This document shows, piece by piece, positions 50,296-59,000 of a DNA stretch of 64,000 bases; within the stretch, counting starts at the first letter, position 1, and the number at the start of each line of letters is the position of its first letter. Below the pieces are notes generated by a model, which did no database searches, was not told where the DNA came from, and worked only from the letters and a program-made list of their open reading frames with translations. The DNA is taken from positions 62,001 through 126,000 of the forward strand of contig CAWESU010000002.1 of NCBI GenBank assembly GCA_963811805.1, given 5' to 3'. The position numbers and the translations under genes were made by a program. The stretch is from DAHUXN01 sp963811805 (lineage in GTDB: Bacteria > Acidobacteriota > Terriglobia > Acidiferrales > UBA7541).

Positions 50296-51983
50296 GTCTG
50301 AAGCACTCCCGTCTTGAACTCCGCCACATCCGGATTAAGCGACGCCGCTTCCAGCGCTTCGATAAGCGCCTCGCGCGTCTCTGCCGGATCGATAAGCGCA
50401 TCCACCCACAGCCGCGCGGCGGCGTACCGCGCGTCCGTCTGCTTGTCGTAAGTCGCACGCGTCGTCTCAAATAACTCTTTTTTTTCTTTTTCGGTCACTT
50501 TCTTTCCGTTGCGCTCCATTTGCTTGATCTTGATTTCCACCAGCGTCCCTGCTGCGGATTCGCCGCCCATCACGGCATAACGCGCCGTTGGCCACGCGAA
50601 AATAAACCGCGGATCGTACGCTTTGCCGCACATTGCGTAATGTCCCGCGCCGAAACTGCCTCCGCAGATTACCGTAATCTTCGGAACCACGCTGTTGGCA
50701 ACAGCATTTACCATTTTTGCGCCGGCGCGGATGATTCCGCTCCACTCCGCTTCCTTGCCCACCATGAAGCCATTCACATCATGCAAAAAAATCAGGGGAA
50801 TCAAATTCTGATTGCAGTCCAAGATGAACCGCGCGGCCTTGTCCGCCGCCTCCGTGTAGATCACGCCGCCAAATTCCATGCGCCGCTCACCTGTGCCGGC
50901 CGCGGCAATCTGCACGTGCTTTTTCTGATTCGCGACAATCCCGACCGCCCATCCGCCGATCCGCGCAAATCCACAGACCACCGTCTGACCATATTCGGCG
51001 CGGTACTCTTCCCACCGGCTGCCGTCGACGATCCGCGCGATGACCTCGCGCATGTCGTACTGCTTCCCCGGATCGGAAGAGAAAACTCCGTAGATTTCGT
51101 CGGCGGAATATTTCGGCGGCTCCGGTTTTTGATGATCGAACGGAGCGCGTCGCCAGTGGCCGATTTTGTCCACCAGCGCGCGAACGCGCGCGAGGCAGTC
51201 GTCATCATTCGCCTCGCGAAAATCCACGGTGCCGCTGATTTGCGCGTGCATTTTCGCGCCACCCAGTTCTTCAGCGGAAGTCTTCTGGCCGATCGCGGAT
51301 TGCACCAGAGCGGGACCCGCCAGGAAAAGGCCGCTGCCTTCGGTTATCAGAATGCTGTCGCACATCACCGGCAAATACGCGCCGCCCGCGACGCACATGC
51401 CCATGATCGCCGTGATCTGCGGAATGCCCATGGCAGACATCACCGCGTTGTTGCGGAACACGCGCCCAAAATCATCCGTATCCGGAAATACATCTTCTTG
51501 CAACGGTAGAAAGACGCCCGCCGAGTCGACCAGATAGATTGTCGGGATGCGGTTCTCGATGGAAATATTCTGCGCGCGAATCACTTTCTTCGCGGTCATC
51601 GGAAAAAACGCGCCGGCCTTAACGGTGGCATCATTGGCGATGATCATCACCTGCCGGCCCGCGACGCGCCCCAATCCCGTGATGGTGCCGGCCGCCGGCG
51701 CGCCGCCCCATTCTTCATACATCTCGAAAGCGGCGTACAGGCCCAACTCGAAAAAATGCGAGCCGGGATCGATGAGCTTTGCGATGCGTTCCCGCGCCGT
51801 CAGCCGGTTTTTCTTATGCTGCGATTCGATGGCCTTCGCGCCGCCGCCTTGGCGAATCTGCTCCTCCTGATTCTTGATTTCCGTCAGACGATCGATGATT
51901 GCGCGGCGATTTTTCTGGAATTCAGGGGAGTCTGTTTTGACGTGGGTTTCAATCAGAGAATTGGCCAACGCGAGTCCTCGCAA
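50292..51983 (-). CDS. mccB: Acyl-CoA carboxylase beta subunit, methylcrotonyl-CoA type
   Basis: A 563-residue carboxyltransferase subunit. The N-terminal domain has RLTARERIAKLIDPGSHFFELG and AGRQVMIIANDATVKAGAFFP; GAGHYAMCGKAYDPRFIFAWP and YAVMGGESAAGTL belong to the C-terminal half. Together they resemble methylcrotonyl-CoA carboxylase beta (MccB/LiuB) more than propionyl-CoA carboxylase. A biotin-carrying alpha subunit is needed for activity and is not encoded here. The TTG start at 51983 is chosen for length; the next TTG is four codons on. The following HMG-CoA lyase gene overlaps by 4 nt, giving an operon of leucine-type degradation. Confidence 0.9.
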   Translation of the reverse strand: MRGLALANSLIETHVKTDSPEFQKNRRAIIDRLTEIKNQEEQIRQGGGAKAIESQHKKNRLTARERIAKLIDPGSHFFELGLYAAFEMYEEWGGAPAAGTITGLGRVAGRQVMIIANDATVKAGAFFPMTAKKVIRAQNISIENRIPTIYLVDSAGVFLPLQEDVFPDTDDFGRVFRNNAVMSAMGIPQITAIMGMCVAGGAYLPVMCDSILITEGSGLFLAGPALVQSAIGQKTSAEELGGAKMHAQISGTVDFREANDDDCLARVRALVDKIGHWRRAPFDHQKPEPPKYSADEIYGVFSSDPGKQYDMREVIARIVDGSRWEEYRAEYGQTVVCGFARIGGWAVGIVANQKKHVQIAAAGTGERRMEFGGVIYTEAADKAARFILDCNQNLIPLIFLHDVNGFMVGKEAEWSGIIRAGAKMVNAVANSVVPKITVICGGSFGAGHYAMCGKAYDPRFIFAWPTARYAVMGGESAAGTLVEIKIKQMERNGKKVTEKEKKELFETTRATYDKQTDARYAAARLWVDALIDPAETREALIEALEAASLNPDVAEFKTGVLQT

Positions 51984-52039
51984 ACGGCCGCTCTATTCGA
52001 GCAATCCGAAACTCCGCATTGTATCATCAGCGAACTGCT

Positions 52040-52067
52040 TTGACTTGTGCGGCACGATCCGTATAAT
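52040..52067 (+). promoter_or_regulatory. Strong sigma-70 promoter of the GNAT gene
   Basis: TTGACT (52040-52045) and a perfect TATAAT (52062-52067) are separated by 16 nt, the best housekeeping promoter I see in the window. Transcription would begin near 52074, just before the hairpin GGCGGC/GCCGCC at 52078-52094. It points away from the mccB operon and reads towards the short leader frame and the acetyltransferase gene. Confidence 0.8.
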
Positions 52068-52114
52068 GCCTGACGAAGGCGGCTATTTGCCGCCAATTCT
52101 CCAAGGAGGCGCCT

Positions 52115-52168
52115 ATGCGCACGCTCGAGTCAACGTCGGATGGGTCTGCCTCGGCGCTGCTTTCTTAG
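52115..52168 (+). CDS. Possible 17-codon leader peptide upstream of the GNAT gene
   Basis: ATG at 52115 is preceded at good distance by AAGGAGG (52103-52109), a near-perfect Shine-Dalgarno sequence, and encodes MRTLESTSDGSASALLS before TAG. Hairpins follow: GCGCAG/CTGCGC near 52229-52247 and TCGGCC/GGCCGA near 52267-52283, the latter just before the ribosome binding site GGAGG of the acetyltransferase. The whole 313-nt gap 51984-52296 is thus a structured leader. A regulated leader peptide or attenuator is an inference; the peptide has no codon run for one amino acid except Ser. Confidence 0.4.
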   Translation: MRTLESTSDGSASALLS

Positions 52169-52296
52169 CTCCGTCCGCCCTCCTTTCCGCTGGTTGGATT
52201 CTTACTTTCGAGATCTCGCGCAGGTGTGCTCTGCGCGCCTCACCGACAAATCCTATTTGGGCATTTCGGCCTTCGTGGCCGATGGAGGATTGAGTG

Positions 52297-53121
52297 ATGC
52301 AATTTGTCGATTTGAACCTGGTACGGCGAGTGGAACTCGCCGAAGCTCGCATCGGCGAATCGCTTGTCGTTTCGATACAGCAGCGAATGCCGGAATTTCC
52401 GGCCGCCTCAGAACACGTCGCGGGCGGGATTGCGACGTTCACGGGGGTCGACTCGCCAATCTCGCAGGTCATCGGCGCGGGCCTCGATGGCGACGTCACG
52501 GAAGTCGAGCTCGACCGCCTGGAACATTTTTTCAAAAGGCGCGGCGCTCCCGCGATTCTCGAATTATCGACCTTCGCTGCACCGTCGTTCGTGGAAATGC
52601 TGAATCGTCGGCACTACGCGATTGTCGAGTTTTCGCACGTGCTGCTGCGCAAGTGCGAACGTAGCGAAGAATTCTCCGCGCCGCCACGCGAAATTACGAT
52701 TCGCGAGCCGCGTGCGGGGATGCATGCAGACGAAGCGAAGCTCTACACCGACACCGTCGCCAAGGGATTCGCTGAATTCCTCACGCCGACGCAGGACCTA
52801 CTCGATGTCGTCGAGGGGTTCTGCTACGACCCACACGGCCAATGCTTTCTCGCATCTGTGAACGGACAGCCCGCGGGCGGCGGTGCCGCAGCGCTTTTTG
52901 GCGGCATCGGGACACTCGGCGGCGCAAGTGTGCTTCCCGAATTTCGCGGCCGGGGAGTCCAAGCCGCGCTGATCGCAGCGCGAATGAAATGGCTCGCGAA
53001 GCAAGACTGTGAATGGTTCGCAACGGTGACACATCCGGGCAGCGCGTCTCACCGGAACATGGAGCGTTTCGGATTTCGCTTGGCCCACGCACGAACAAAG
53101 GTGATTCGCGCGTGGGCGTGA
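52297..53121 (+). CDS. GNAT-family N-acetyltransferase
   Basis: A 274-residue protein with the GNAT fold in its C-terminal half: TLGGASVLPEFRGRGVQAALIAARM has the acetyl-CoA pyrophosphate loop R-G-R-G-V, and NMERFGFRLAHARTKVI is the last part. The N-terminal half (residues 1-140) is a degenerate domain, as in two-domain GNATs. A GTG at 52294 directly precedes the ATG at 52297; I prefer the ATG with GGAGG upstream. The substrate is unknown. A strong promoter and structured leader precede it. Confidence 0.87.
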   Translation: MQFVDLNLVRRVELAEARIGESLVVSIQQRMPEFPAASEHVAGGIATFTGVDSPISQVIGAGLDGDVTEVELDRLEHFFKRRGAPAILELSTFAAPSFVEMLNRRHYAIVEFSHVLLRKCERSEEFSAPPREITIREPRAGMHADEAKLYTDTVAKGFAEFLTPTQDLLDVVEGFCYDPHGQCFLASVNGQPAGGGAAALFGGIGTLGGASVLPEFRGRGVQAALIAARMKWLAKQDCEWFATVTHPGSASHRNMERFGFRLAHARTKVIRAWA

Positions 53122-53163
53122 CGTCAGCGCGAAAGCCCGCCGCTGTGGGCAAGCCGCGGAGTT

Positions 53164-53574
53164 TTAAGCGTTCTGCGTCGCGGGAAAGCGTTTGCGGATG
53201 AACTCGATGATGTCCTGCGTGGACGTGCCGGGGAGGAAAACTTCGGCGATGCCGCCTTTCTTGAGCGCGGGAATATCCGCCTCCGGAATAATGCCGCCAA
53301 TCAGCACGGTGACGTCGTTCATTCCTTTTTCGCGCAGCAGCTCCATCAGGCGCGGGCAGAGCGCGTTGTGCGCGCCGGAGAGAATCGAGAGGCCGATGAC
53401 GTCAACGTCCTCTTGCACTGCGGCGGAGGCGATCATTTCCGGCGTCTGGCGCAGGCCCGTGTAGATCACTTCCATGCCGGCGTCGCGCAACGCTCGCGCG
53501 ATCACCTTTGCGCCACGGTCGTGTCCGTCGAGGCCCGGCTTGGCGATCAGCACCCGTATTTTCTTGTCACCCAT
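53164..53574 (-). CDS. Stand-alone cobalamin-binding domain (methylmalonyl-CoA mutase C-terminal type)
   Basis: A 136-residue B12-binding protein. The motif LIAKPGLDGHDRGAKVIARAL holds the D-x-H-x-x-G sequence, whose His replaces the lower ligand of cobalamin; GLSILSGAH and VLIGGIIPEADIP complete the Rossmann-like fold. It is the size of the small subunit (McmA2) of two-chain methylmalonyl-CoA or isobutyryl-CoA mutase. The large subunit is not in the window, so its partner must be elsewhere. It is convergent with the GNAT gene. Confidence 0.92.
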   Translation of the reverse strand: MGDKKIRVLIAKPGLDGHDRGAKVIARALRDAGMEVIYTGLRQTPEMIASAAVQEDVDVIGLSILSGAHNALCPRLMELLREKGMNDVTVLIGGIIPEADIPALKKGGIAEVFLPGTSTQDIIEFIRKRFPATQNA

Positions 53575-53862
53575 AGCGGGACTAAGAAGTTTTTTTTCCA
53601 GTATGCTGAACTGACAAACTGCAAATCTCAGCCATTCTCAACATGCCAGTCGTTGATGGAGCAACAAGCATACTTCAACTCCTCGCGATTTGTGTAGCAC
53701 AGAGGTTCGGCGATTTGCCTTCGTTCGGCGAAGCGAGCAGCGACACGTGGTAAAATCACGTAGTAAAATCAGAGCAGCCTGATTGCTACGGGCAGCTTAA
53801 CGCGGACAGGCTGGACACGCAGTCCGTCGCTTGGCCGGTGACCTGTTCGCGCTGGGGACTCG

Positions 53863-54339
53863 TTGGGAATCGTTGTCACGCAGGATGAGTTGCTGAGTAG
53901 GGTGGCCGATGCCAAGCGCAGCGAGCGCCGAGTTGTGTTTACAAACGGCTGTTACGACCTGCTGCATCCCGGCCACACACGCCTTCTGGAACAAGCCCGC
54001 GACCTTGGCGACATTTTGATTCTCGCGCTGAACAGCGACCGGAGCGTGCGCGAGAACAAAGGCGCCGGCCGCCCCATTGTCAACGAAGCCGAGCGGGCGG
54101 AAGTGGCTGCTGCGCTTGCCGCCGTGGATTACGTGGTTCTGTTTGATGAACCGACACCACGCGAAATCATCGCGCGCGTCTTACCCGACGTGTTGGTGAA
54201 GGGCCGCGACTGGGGCCCCAACGAAATCGTGGGCCGCGAGGAAGTGGAAGCGGCGGGTGGGCGCGTCGCCTCCATTCCATTCGAGCTGGGATATTCCACG
54301 TCGTCGATCATCGAGCGCATTTCGAAAATCCTGTCATGA
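53863..54339 (+). CDS. rfaE2: D-glycero-beta-D-manno-heptose 1-phosphate adenylyltransferase
   Basis: A 158-residue nucleotidyltransferase of the cytidylyltransferase fold. VFTNGCYDLLHPGHTRLLEQA carries the H-x-G-H nucleotide-binding motif, and LVKGRDWGPNEIVGREEVEAAGG, SIPFELGYSTSSIIERI are typical of the RfaE domain II. It activates heptose-1-phosphate for ADP-heptose in lipopolysaccharide core synthesis. It starts with a TTG and has no clear ribosome binding site. The mfd gene overlaps its end by 4 nt. Confidence 0.92.
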   Translation: MGIVVTQDELLSRVADAKRSERRVVFTNGCYDLLHPGHTRLLEQARDLGDILILALNSDRSVRENKGAGRPIVNEAERAEVAAALAAVDYVVLFDEPTPREIIARVLPDVLVKGRDWGPNEIVGREEVEAAGGRVASIPFELGYSTSSIIERISKILS

Positions 54340-57300
54340 TCCTGCCTATCGTTGCGGAACTGCTCGCGCGCATCGGGAGGCAGCCGGAAGTCGAGGAGGC
54401 CTTCGACCGGCTGCGCCGCAGTGGCCCCGCCCAGGCGGGCAAGCCCGCCACGGCAGGCAAGGGCGACGTCACGCTCTCCGGCTTGACCGATCCAGCGAAG
54501 GCGCTGATTGCAGCCCTGGCAGTGCAATTTCTTCTGAGACCCGCCGTTTTCCTCGTCGAGACAAATGAACGAGCGGATGAGTTTTATCCACTGGCGCAAT
54601 ATTTTCTGCGCGCATTGGGGAAGGCAAACGCGCAAGTCATGGTGCTGCCCGCGCAGGAGGTCTTGCCGTACGACCACCAGTCGCCGCACGCGGAGATTTC
54701 CGAAGCGCGCGCTTCGGCGTTGTGGCGGCTGACAAGCGGCGAGGCCGACTTGGTGATCGCGCCAGTGACCGCCGCGGTGTGGCGTCTCCGCGAGCCGCAG
54801 TTCTACAGCAGCCTGGCGCTCGGGCTGGCGCGAGGCGAGGACATTCCGCGCGAGGAATTTCTGCAACACATCGCCAGCGTGGGCTACGAATCCACGGAGA
54901 CCGTGGAAATGCCGGGACAGTTTGCCGTTCGCGGCGGAATCATCGACGTGTTTCCTCCGGAGGCCGCGCGCCCGGTGCGGCTGGAATTGCTGGGCGACAC
55001 GCTGGAGTCGATTCGCGAATTCGATCCGAACACGCAGCGCTCGACGAATCCGCTGGAGCGCGTCACGCTGTTGCCGCTTGCCGATTATCCGCGCACGGTC
55101 GAGCAGCTCGAGCGTCTCCGCGAGCTAGTTGTGGCAGGGGAGTCGGGGTTTGGAGCCAGGCCGGTGGCGGAAGGGTCGGAACCTCCTGCAGGTTTTTATC
55201 CCGGGTGGGAATTCCAGACGTCGCTCGCGCGCGAACGGCAATCGCATCTCGTGCGGCTGCGGGAAAATATCTTTGTCATCGAAGACGAGCCCGAGGTACT
55301 CGAAGCCGCGTTGGAAAAATACCGGGAGCGATTCTCGGAGGCGGCCGCGGAGGACTCTGCCATGCCGCCGCCGGAGAACTACATCTTGACCGCAGAGGAA
55401 TGGCAAAAGACACGGCGAGCGATTCCGCGTATAGGATTTGAGCACCTCGCCACCGAGAAATCCGAAGGCGAAAACTTCACGCTGTTGACTCGGCCCACCG
55501 CGCGATACCACGGCAACGTCCCGGTTTTCATGGCGGAGTTAAAGGGGCGCTTGAGCGCGGGCGAGCGCGTGCTGCTGAGCGCAGCCAGCACGGGAGAGCT
55601 CGAGCGGCTCGCAGATTTGTGTCACGAATTCGAGCTTCCGTTTGCGCTCGGCGAATTGGGGCACGGCGCGACGGCCGCGCGGCTGGTGGACGAATCGAGC
55701 GGAGGCAGCGTGCCGGCTGCCGTCTTGATAAAGGCTCCGATGGAAGAAGGGGTCGAGTTTGTCTCTACAAGGCTTTCGATCATCGGCAACTCGGATTTGT
55801 TTGAGACAGTCGCGCCGGCGGCGGTGCGGGCGCGGACCCGGCCGAAGACCGCCGGCTTCTTCAGCGATTTCTCAGAGTTGAAGGCGGGCGACTTCGTCGT
55901 GCACGTCGATCACGGGATTGGGCGGTTCCAGGGACTGCGACAGGTCAACGTGGATGGCGTGAATGGAGAATTTCTACAGCTTGAATACGCCGACGAGGCA
56001 AGGTTGTACGTTCCGCTGACACGGCTGGATCTGGTGCAGAAGTATCAGTCGCTCGGCGACGCTGCGCCGCGGCTGGACAAGCTGGGTTCGCAGGCGTGGG
56101 AAGCGCGCAAGTCTCGTGTGCGAAAATCCGTGAGCGACATGGCGGAACGCCTGCTCAAGCTGTATGCGGAGCGCAGGCTGGCGAAAGGGCACGCATTTCC
56201 CACGGACACGCCCTGGCAAGGAGAATTCGAGGACGCCTTCGAGTTCCAGGAAACGACCGATCAGGATCGCGCGATCGAGGACGTGAAGCGCGATCTCGAG
56301 AGCGGCCAGCCGATGGATCGGCTGTTATGCGGCGACGTGGGGTACGGAAAAACGGAAGTGGCCATGCGCGCGGCATTCAAAGTTGCAGCCGATTCGAAGC
56401 AAGTCGCGGTGCTGGCGCCAACGACGGTTCTTGCGTTCCAGCATCACGACACTTTTCGCCGGCGCTTTGCGGCGTTTCCGGTGAAGATCGCTATGCTCAG
56501 CCGTTTTCAAAATCCGGGCGAGCAGAAGCGCATTCTTGCGGATTTGGAGGAGGGGAAAATCGATATTGTCGTGGGCACACACCGGCTGCTCTCGAAAGAC
56601 GTGAAGTTTCAGGATTTGGGATTGTTGGTCGTGGACGAGGAGCAGCGATTCGGCGTGGCGCACAAGGAACGCATCAAGGAGATGCGCAAGAATGTCGACG
56701 TGCTGACGATGTCGGCGACGCCGATTCCGCGGACGCTGCACCTGTCGCTCGTCGGATTGCGCGACATGTCGGTGATCGAGACACCGCCGAAGGACCGTCT
56801 GGCGATTCAGACGGTGGTCGCGCCATTCGACAAGGGTTTAATCCGGCGCTCGATTTTGGAAGAAATGGCGCGCGGCGGCCAAGTGTTTTTCGTGCACAAC
56901 CGCGTGGAGTCGATCGCTTCATTGGCAACCATGGTGCAGGAGTTGGTGCCCAAGGCGCGAATTGTGGTGGGGCATGGGCAGATGGGCGAAGCGGAGTTGA
57001 GCCGGGTGATGATAAAATTCATCCGGCATGACGCGGACGTGCTCGTGGCGACTACGATTATCGAGAACGGCTTGGACATTCCGAACGCAAACACCATCAT
57101 CATCAACCGCGCTGACCGCTTTGGGCTTGCGGAGCTGTATCAATTGCGCGGGCGCGTGGGGCGGTCAAATCATCGCGCGTACGCGTACTTGCTGGTGCCC
57201 CCTGAGGGGTCGCTGTCGGGACTTGCGCGCCAGCGGCTGGCGGCGCTGAAGGAGTTTAGCGATCTCGGCGCGGGATTTCGCATTGCAGCGCTCGATCTGG

Positions 57301-57869
57301 AATTGCGTGGCGCGGGGAACATGCTTGGCCGCGAGCAGCACGGACATATCGAATCGGTGGGCTTTGATATGTACTGCCAGATGCTGGAACGTGCTGTTTC
57401 GGAACGCAAAGGGGAGGCGGTGGTGCCGGAGCGGCGCGCAACGATCAATTTGGGCATGGACATCCGCATCTCTCCGGATTACATCGAAAATGAAAGCTCC
57501 CGCCTGCGCGTGTATAAGCGCGTCGCGGGCGCCGCTACGGAGGAAGAGCGCAAAGAGATTCTGGCCGAGTTGCGCGACCGCTTTGGGCCGCCTCCGCCGG
57601 CGGTGGAGAATCTTCTCGAGTATGCTTTGCTGAAGGCGCTGGCGGAAAAATCGCTGGTCGCGTCCATCGACCGGCGTGCGGAACGGGTGGCGATTCGCTG
57701 GCATGACGATACGCCGGTCAAGCCGGAGCAACTGGTGAAATTGATTCGCGCGCGAAAAGACATGCGGCTCGATCCCGCGGGCACTCTGTGGATAGAGTGG
57801 AAACGCCAGCCGGAAGGAGTTGTGCAGGCCGTCAGAAACGTATTGCTACAACTGGATGGGCGGGGATAA
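54336..57869 (+). CDS. mfd: Transcription-repair coupling factor Mfd
   Basis: A 1177-residue DNA translocase that removes stalled RNA polymerase and recruits UvrA. It has the UvrB-like D1-D3 domains (QVMVLPAQEVLPYDHQSPH), the RNA-polymerase interacting domain around 510-580 (DFVVHVDHGIGRFQGLR), the helicase domains with Walker A LLCGDVGYGKTEVAMRAAFK near 662-670, DEEQRF in VVDEEQRFGVAHKE and SATPIPRTL, and the C-terminal D7 region. Length is typical. It overlaps rfaE2 by 4 nt, and surA follows 6 nt after its stop. Confidence 0.97.
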   Translation: MILPIVAELLARIGRQPEVEEAFDRLRRSGPAQAGKPATAGKGDVTLSGLTDPAKALIAALAVQFLLRPAVFLVETNERADEFYPLAQYFLRALGKANAQVMVLPAQEVLPYDHQSPHAEISEARASALWRLTSGEADLVIAPVTAAVWRLREPQFYSSLALGLARGEDIPREEFLQHIASVGYESTETVEMPGQFAVRGGIIDVFPPEAARPVRLELLGDTLESIREFDPNTQRSTNPLERVTLLPLADYPRTVEQLERLRELVVAGESGFGARPVAEGSEPPAGFYPGWEFQTSLARERQSHLVRLRENIFVIEDEPEVLEAALEKYRERFSEAAAEDSAMPPPENYILTAEEWQKTRRAIPRIGFEHLATEKSEGENFTLLTRPTARYHGNVPVFMAELKGRLSAGERVLLSAASTGELERLADLCHEFELPFALGELGHGATAARLVDESSGGSVPAAVLIKAPMEEGVEFVSTRLSIIGNSDLFETVAPAAVRARTRPKTAGFFSDFSELKAGDFVVHVDHGIGRFQGLRQVNVDGVNGEFLQLEYADEARLYVPLTRLDLVQKYQSLGDAAPRLDKLGSQAWEARKSRVRKSVSDMAERLLKLYAERRLAKGHAFPTDTPWQGEFEDAFEFQETTDQDRAIEDVKRDLESGQPMDRLLCGDVGYGKTEVAMRAAFKVAADSKQVAVLAPTTVLAFQHHDTFRRRFAAFPVKIAMLSRFQNPGEQKRILADLEEGKIDIVVGTHRLLSKDVKFQDLGLLVVDEEQRFGVAHKERIKEMRKNVDVLTMSATPIPRTLHLSLVGLRDMSVIETPPKDRLAIQTVVAPFDKGLIRRSILEEMARGGQVFFVHNRVESIASLATMVQELVPKARIVVGHGQMGEAELSRVMIKFIRHDADVLVATTIIENGLDIPNANTIIINRADRFGLAELYQLRGRVGRSNHRAYAYLLVPPEGSLSGLARQRLAALKEFSDLGAGFRIAALDLELRGAGNMLGREQHGHIESVGFDMYCQMLERAVSERKGEAVVPERRATINLGMDIRISPDYIENESSRLRVYKRVAGAATEEERKEILAELRDRFGPPPPAVENLLEYALLKALAEKSLVASIDRRAERVAIRWHDDTPVKPEQLVKLIRARKDMRLDPAGTLWIEWKRQPEGVVQAVRNVLLQLDGRG

Positions 57870-57875
57870 GATTCT

Positions 57876-59000
57876 ATGACCATGAAGAAAACTACATTTG
57901 TGGCTGGCGCCGCGGCGATGGCGCTTGCGTTTCCGGTTTTTCTGCATGCGGGCGGAACGATCATCGAAGAAATTATCGCACGCGTCAACAATGACATTAT
58001 TACGCTTTCCGACTATCAAAAGGCGGAAGCATCGCTGCTCCCGGAAGTGCAGCAGGATTGCCAGGGATGTACCGATGCGAAGATCAGCGGGATGGTGGCG
58101 GACGAGAAAAAGAACCTGCTTCGCGATCTGATTGACCGGTCGCTCCTGGTGCAACGCGCCAAGGACTTGAACATCAACGTCGATACGGATGTCATCAAGG
58201 AGTTAGATTCGATTCGACAGCAAAACGGCCTGCCGAGCATGGATGCCCTCGAAAAGGCGGTCGAAGGCACCGGCGCCAACTGGGAAGACTACAAACAGCG
58301 ATTGCAAAACCAGCTTTTAACGCAGAGAGTGATCCAGCAGGAAGTGGGGCCGACCGTCAAGATCGCAAACGACGAAATTCAGAAATACTACGAGGCGCAT
58401 AAGAGCGAATTCGTCAAACCGGAGGAAGTGGATATTTCGGGGATTTTCTTCAGCACCGAGAACAAGTCGCCACAGGAAGTTGCTGCGATTAAAGAGAAAG
58501 CCGAAGCTTTGGAAAAGAGAGTCAAGGCCGGCGAAGATTTCGGTGCACTGGCCAAGCGCTTCTCCGAGGGGCCCACAGCGAACCAGGAAGGGGAATTGGG
58601 GGAGTTCAAGCAAGGTGAATTGACTCCGGACATCGAGAAAGTCGTGTTTGCAATGAAGAAAGGCGACTCGACGGATGTAATCGAGGCATCCAATCCGCCC
58701 GGCTTCCAGATTTTTCACGTGAATCAGCACTTCGAGGCAGGCCTGCAGCCGCTCAGCAAGGTGGAAGATGACATCGAGAATCAGCTCTATCAGAGCCGGA
58801 TTCAACCCGCGCTGCGTCAGTATGAGAGCCAATTGCGCAAAGACAGCTACGTCGTTGTGACTGCTGGATACGTTGATACCGGCGGGGCGTCGAGCGGCAG
58901 CGTCATTCAAGAAGTGCCGTACGGCAGCGACAAAAACAAGGCCAAGAAGAAGAAAGCGCCCAAGACCGACCTCGGGGACCAAGGGGATCAAAATCCATGA
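57876..59000 (+). CDS. Periplasmic SurA/PpiC-type peptidyl-prolyl isomerase
   Basis: A 374-residue periplasmic chaperone. Signal peptide KTTFVAGAAAMALAFPVFLHA, then the SurA-N segment IIEEIIARVNNDIITLSDYQKAE, one parvulin domain around 185-280 (FKQGELTPDIEKVVFAMKKGD, GFQIFHVNQ), and a Lys-rich C-terminal end. Such proteins help outer-membrane proteins fold. The start ATG is 6 nt after mfd. The next gene overlaps by 4 nt. Compared with E. coli SurA there is only one PPIase domain. Confidence 0.9.
   Translation: MTMKKTTFVAGAAAMALAFPVFLHAGGTIIEEIIARVNNDIITLSDYQKAEASLLPEVQQDCQGCTDAKISGMVADEKKNLLRDLIDRSLLVQRAKDLNINVDTDVIKELDSIRQQNGLPSMDALEKAVEGTGANWEDYKQRLQNQLLTQRVIQQEVGPTVKIANDEIQKYYEAHKSEFVKPEEVDISGIFFSTENKSPQEVAAIKEKAEALEKRVKAGEDFGALAKRFSEGPTANQEGELGEFKQGELTPDIEKVVFAMKKGDSTDVIEASNPPGFQIFHVNQHFEAGLQPLSKVEDDIENQLYQSRIQPALRQYESQLRKDSYVVVTAGYVDTGGASSGSVIQEVPYGSDKNKAKKKKAPKTDLGDQGDQNP

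Noticed and set aside
53735..53790. Short direct repeat GTAAAATCA in the gap before rfaE2
   Set aside because: Two 9-bp copies 11 nt apart in otherwise plain intergenic DNA; too short to support a function.
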